From contig NZ_CP079863.1 in NCBI RefSeq assembly GCF_025263485.1, positions 5,146,001 through 5,210,000 on the forward strand: a stretch of DNA of 64,000 nucleotides, in the 5' to 3' direction. Under the pieces are notes generated by a model. The model saw only the letters and a list, made by a program, of their open reading frames with translations. It was not told where the DNA came from and ran no database searches. The DNA is from Mycobacterium sp. SMC-2 (GTDB lineage Bacteria; Actinomycetota; Actinomycetes; Mycobacteriales; Mycobacteriaceae). Positions 62,403 through 64,000 of the stretch are shown piece after piece. How positions within the stretch are numbered: the stretch's first letter is position 1; every line of letters starts with the position of its first letter. The position numbers and the translations under genes are program-made.

Positions 62403-62528
62403 ATGGAACCGGACGACAGGCACGCGCTGGGAAGCCGGATTGCGGCATCCCATCCGTCGTCGATCCAGCAGGGCATCCGGGTGCCTCGACACCTTGGGCC
62501 GCCGCAGGGAAAGGGGTCGCTGTGGTGA
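62403..62528 (+). CDS. possible small ORF coupled to the STAS-HATPase gene
   Basis: ATG 62403 has GAGGAG upstream with good spacing and encodes 41 residues (MEPDDRHALGSRIAASHPSS...). Its TGA (62526-62528) overlaps the GTG start of the next gene in another frame. No family is recognisable. It could be a leader peptide or coupling ORF. The preceding 62103-62402 shows nothing supportable. Confidence 0.35.
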   Translation: MEPDDRHALGSRIAASHPSSIQQGIRVPRHLGPPQGKGSLW

Positions 62529-63289
62529 GCTCGGTAGCTGAGTCCCCCAGCTCGCTGGCCGTCGCGACGCGGACGGATCAATCGGTGACCATCCTGACCG
62601 TCGACGGTGTGCTCGACACCACCAACTCCGCGACGCTCCGCGACCACATCCTGCAGGCCACGCTCGACAAGCCCGCCGCCGTCATCGTCAATATCTCCGC
62701 GCTCAAGGTCCTCGCCGAATTGGCATGGTCGACGTTCATCGGCGCGCACTGGCAAGTTCGCAGCAATCCCAACGTTCCGGTCGTGTTGGTCTGCGCGCAC
62801 CGCGGGACACGCGAGGCGATCGCCCGCAGCGGCGTCGCCTATTTCATGCCGGTGTACTCGACCGAGAAGGCGGCGATGAAGGCGCTCGGTCAGCAGAGCC
62901 GGCGCGCCGTGCGTCGCGCCGATGCGGAGCTGCCCGCCGACCTGACCAGCCTGCGCGAGTCGCGTCGCCTGGTCCGCGAGTGGCTCACGGCTTGGTCGCA
63001 ATCCGCGTTGATCCCGGTCGCCTTGGTGGTGGTCAACGTGTTCGTCGAGAACGTGCTGGAACACACCGCGAGTGTTCCCGTGATACGGATCGAGAGCCAC
63101 GGCGCGGCGGCGACCATCGCAGTGTCCGACGGCAGCCGCGCGCCGGCCGTGCGGCTGCCGTCGCCCGCGACCGGCATCGACGTCTCCGGCCTGGCGATCG
63201 TCGATGCGTTGTCACGCGCATGGGGCAGCACCCCCACCGCGACCGGCAAGACGGTGTGGGCGGTCATCGGCCCCGAAAACCAGCTCTGA
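62522..63289 (+). CDS. STAS-HATPase fusion protein (anti-sigma pathway type)
   Basis: A 255-aa protein from GTG 62522 with GGAAAGGGG upstream. N-terminal STAS domain (about 8-115): VTILTVDGVLDTTNSATLRDHIL and AAVIVNISALKVLAELAWST. C-terminal HATPase_c-like domain (about 150-255): N-box VVNVFVENVLEHTAS, then IAVSDGSRAPAVRLP and GLAIVDALSRAWGS. These are normally separate partners (anti-anti-sigma and anti-sigma kinase of SpoIIAA/AB type); here they are one chain. The usual STAS phospho-Ser region (DSSG) reads VLAELAWS, so phosphorylation is doubtful. Orthologue of Rv0941c. Confidence 0.8.
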   Translation: MVSSVAESPSSLAVATRTDQSVTILTVDGVLDTTNSATLRDHILQATLDKPAAVIVNISALKVLAELAWSTFIGAHWQVRSNPNVPVVLVCAHRGTREAIARSGVAYFMPVYSTEKAAMKALGQQSRRAVRRADAELPADLTSLRESRRLVREWLTAWSQSALIPVALVVVNVFVENVLEHTASVPVIRIESHGAAATIAVSDGSRAPAVRLPSPATGIDVSGLAIVDALSRAWGSTPTATGKTVWAVIGPENQL

Positions 63290-63328
63290 CGCCTTGTTGT
63301 GCTGGGAACCCGGGCGCGGGTAGAACTA

Positions 63329-63342
63329 GAACACGTTCTAAT
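63329..63342 (+). promoter_or_regulatory. KstR-type operator upstream of the second LLM gene
   Basis: TAGAACACGTTCTA, identical to the site at 43659-43672 and matching TnnAACnnGTTnnA. It ends 36 bases before the GTG at 63379. Confidence 0.82.
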
Positions 63343-63378
63343 CTCGTGTGACGACCCGTTTCCAGGAAGGCAGATGAC

Positions 63379-64000
63379 GTGCGGTTCACCTACGCGGAGG
63401 CGATGACCGACCACAGGTACTACATCCCGCTGGCCAAGGCGGCCGAGGCCGCCGGGTACCACGCGATGACGATCGCCGACAGCATCGCCTACCCCTACGA
63501 GTCCGACTCGAAGTACCCTTACACGCCCGACGGCAATCGCGAATTCCTGGACGGCAAGGAGTTCATCGAAACCTTCGTGCTGACTGCGGCATTGGGTGCG
63601 GTGACGACGAAGCTGCACTTCAACTTCTTCGTCCTCAAGCTGCCCATCCGCCCGCCGGCACTGGTGGCCAAGCAGATCGGCTCGTTGGCCGCGCTGACCA
63701 ATAACCGGGTGGGCTTCGGCGTGGGCACCAGCCCATGGCCGGAGGACTACGAACTCCTCGGCGTCCCATTCGCCAAGCGCGGCAAGCGCATGGACGAATG
63801 CATCGAGATCATCCAGGGGCTGACCAGCGGCGACTACTTCGAATTCCACGGCGAGTTCTACGACATCCCGAAGACCAAGATGACCCCGGCGCCCACCGAG
63901 CCGATCCCGATCCTGATCGGCGGGCACGCCGACGCGGCGCTGCGCCGCGCTGCCCGCCTGGACGGCTGGATGCACGGGGGCGGCGACCCGGAGGAACTCG
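63379..64000 (+). CDS. LLM-class flavin oxidoreductase (Rv0940c-like), N-terminal part
   Basis: A GTG start at 63379 with AGGAAGG eight bases upstream; it runs open to the window end (207 codons). It begins VRFTYAEAMTDHRYYIPLAK. Luciferase-like fold: YHAMTIADSIAYPYESD, LHFNFFVLKLPIRPPALVA, NRVGFGVGTSPWPEDYELLG, RGKRMDECIEIIQGL and PILIGGHADAALRRAARLDGW. It is of the F420/FMN-dependent type like the 43682 gene, but only distantly similar. The upstream KstR box agrees with the reported membership of Rv0940c in the KstR regulon. Confidence 0.88.
   Translation, partial: MRFTYAEAMTDHRYYIPLAKAAEAAGYHAMTIADSIAYPYESDSKYPYTPDGNREFLDGKEFIETFVLTAALGAVTTKLHFNFFVLKLPIRPPALVAKQIGSLAALTNNRVGFGVGTSPWPEDYELLGVPFAKRGKRMDECIEIIQGLTSGDYFEFHGEFYDIPKTKMTPAPTEPIPILIGGHADAALRRAARLDGWMHGGGDPEEL

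Noticed and set aside
62268..62492. 74-codon minus-strand ORF as a counterpart of Rv0942
   Set aside because: Orientation would fit, but there is no SD, the composition is shadow-like and I cannot confirm similarity.

Overview
The window is a GC-rich mycobacterial chromosome segment. Its main part (about 13.9-64 kb) follows, in inverted order, the gene order of M. tuberculosis H37Rv from Rv0996 back to Rv0940c: sepX/glpR, rimJ, moeA1/glp, galU, 5-FCL, ruc, mscL, moaB2, pepD, mprB, mprA, rpmF, the atuA-fadE13-accD2-accA2-fadE12-echA7 operon, the MoxR/VWA pair, purH, purN, sucD, sucC, uvrD1, chorismate mutase, pgi, fpg2 and the two KstR-box flavin oxidoreductases. It is not a tuberculosis-complex strain: cobF and a full-length Fpg-family glycosylase are intact, there are no PE_PGRS genes between rpmF and the atuA gene, and the csoR/ctpV block next to echA7 is absent. 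A non-tuberculous, probably slow-growing species (M. avium-complex-like) fits best; this is inferred from memory of gene order, not from a search.

Region 1 (1-13.6 kb) is accessory. It is a catabolic cluster: a cytochrome P450 (partial), a phthalate-dioxygenase-type reductase, an acyl-CoA-dehydrogenase-fold flavin monooxygenase, a TetR regulator, and a five-gene operon of ring-cleavage-type VOC dioxygenase, fumarylacetoacetate-hydrolase-family enzyme, acetoacetyl-CoA synthetase, FAD aromatic hydroxylase and NTF2-like protein. Two AveC-like membrane protein loci follow, one of them broken by an internal deletion. A 13E12-type HNH gene sits inside the cluster. Four intergenic copies of one 28-bp bipartite inverted-repeat operator, plus a half copy, lie over the -35 boxes of the cluster's promoters and look like the sites of the resident TetR protein. 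A tRNA-Ala gene separates this block from the conserved part.

Region 2 (13.9-25.2 kb) holds the galU-glp-rimJ-sepX division/envelope operon, a folate gene, the HrcA-type (CIRCE) controlled chaperone gene ruc, a SAF protein, an MscL variant with a zinc ribbon, and the mprAB-pepD-moaB2 envelope-stress operon with a visible MprA-like box upstream and a hairpin/T-tract terminator downstream.

Region 3 (25.2-43.4 kb) holds a tightly overlapping acyl-CoA degradation/carboxylation operon behind a candidate palindromic operator, then DUF1707, an aldo/keto reductase, a MoxR-type ATPase with its VWA partner, purine synthesis genes and two membrane proteins.

Region 4 (43.4-64 kb) contains two LLM flavin oxidoreductases with identical KstR-type boxes, a thiolase-like protein lacking the usual nucleophile, succinyl-CoA synthetase, an M23 peptidase, UvrD1, chorismate mutase behind a structured leader, Pgi, a divergent TetR/MpaB pair with a 37-bp operator, an SDR, the Fpg-CobF pair, a diiron oxygenase coupled to a degenerate flavoprotein fused to DUF4873, and a STAS-HATPase fusion.
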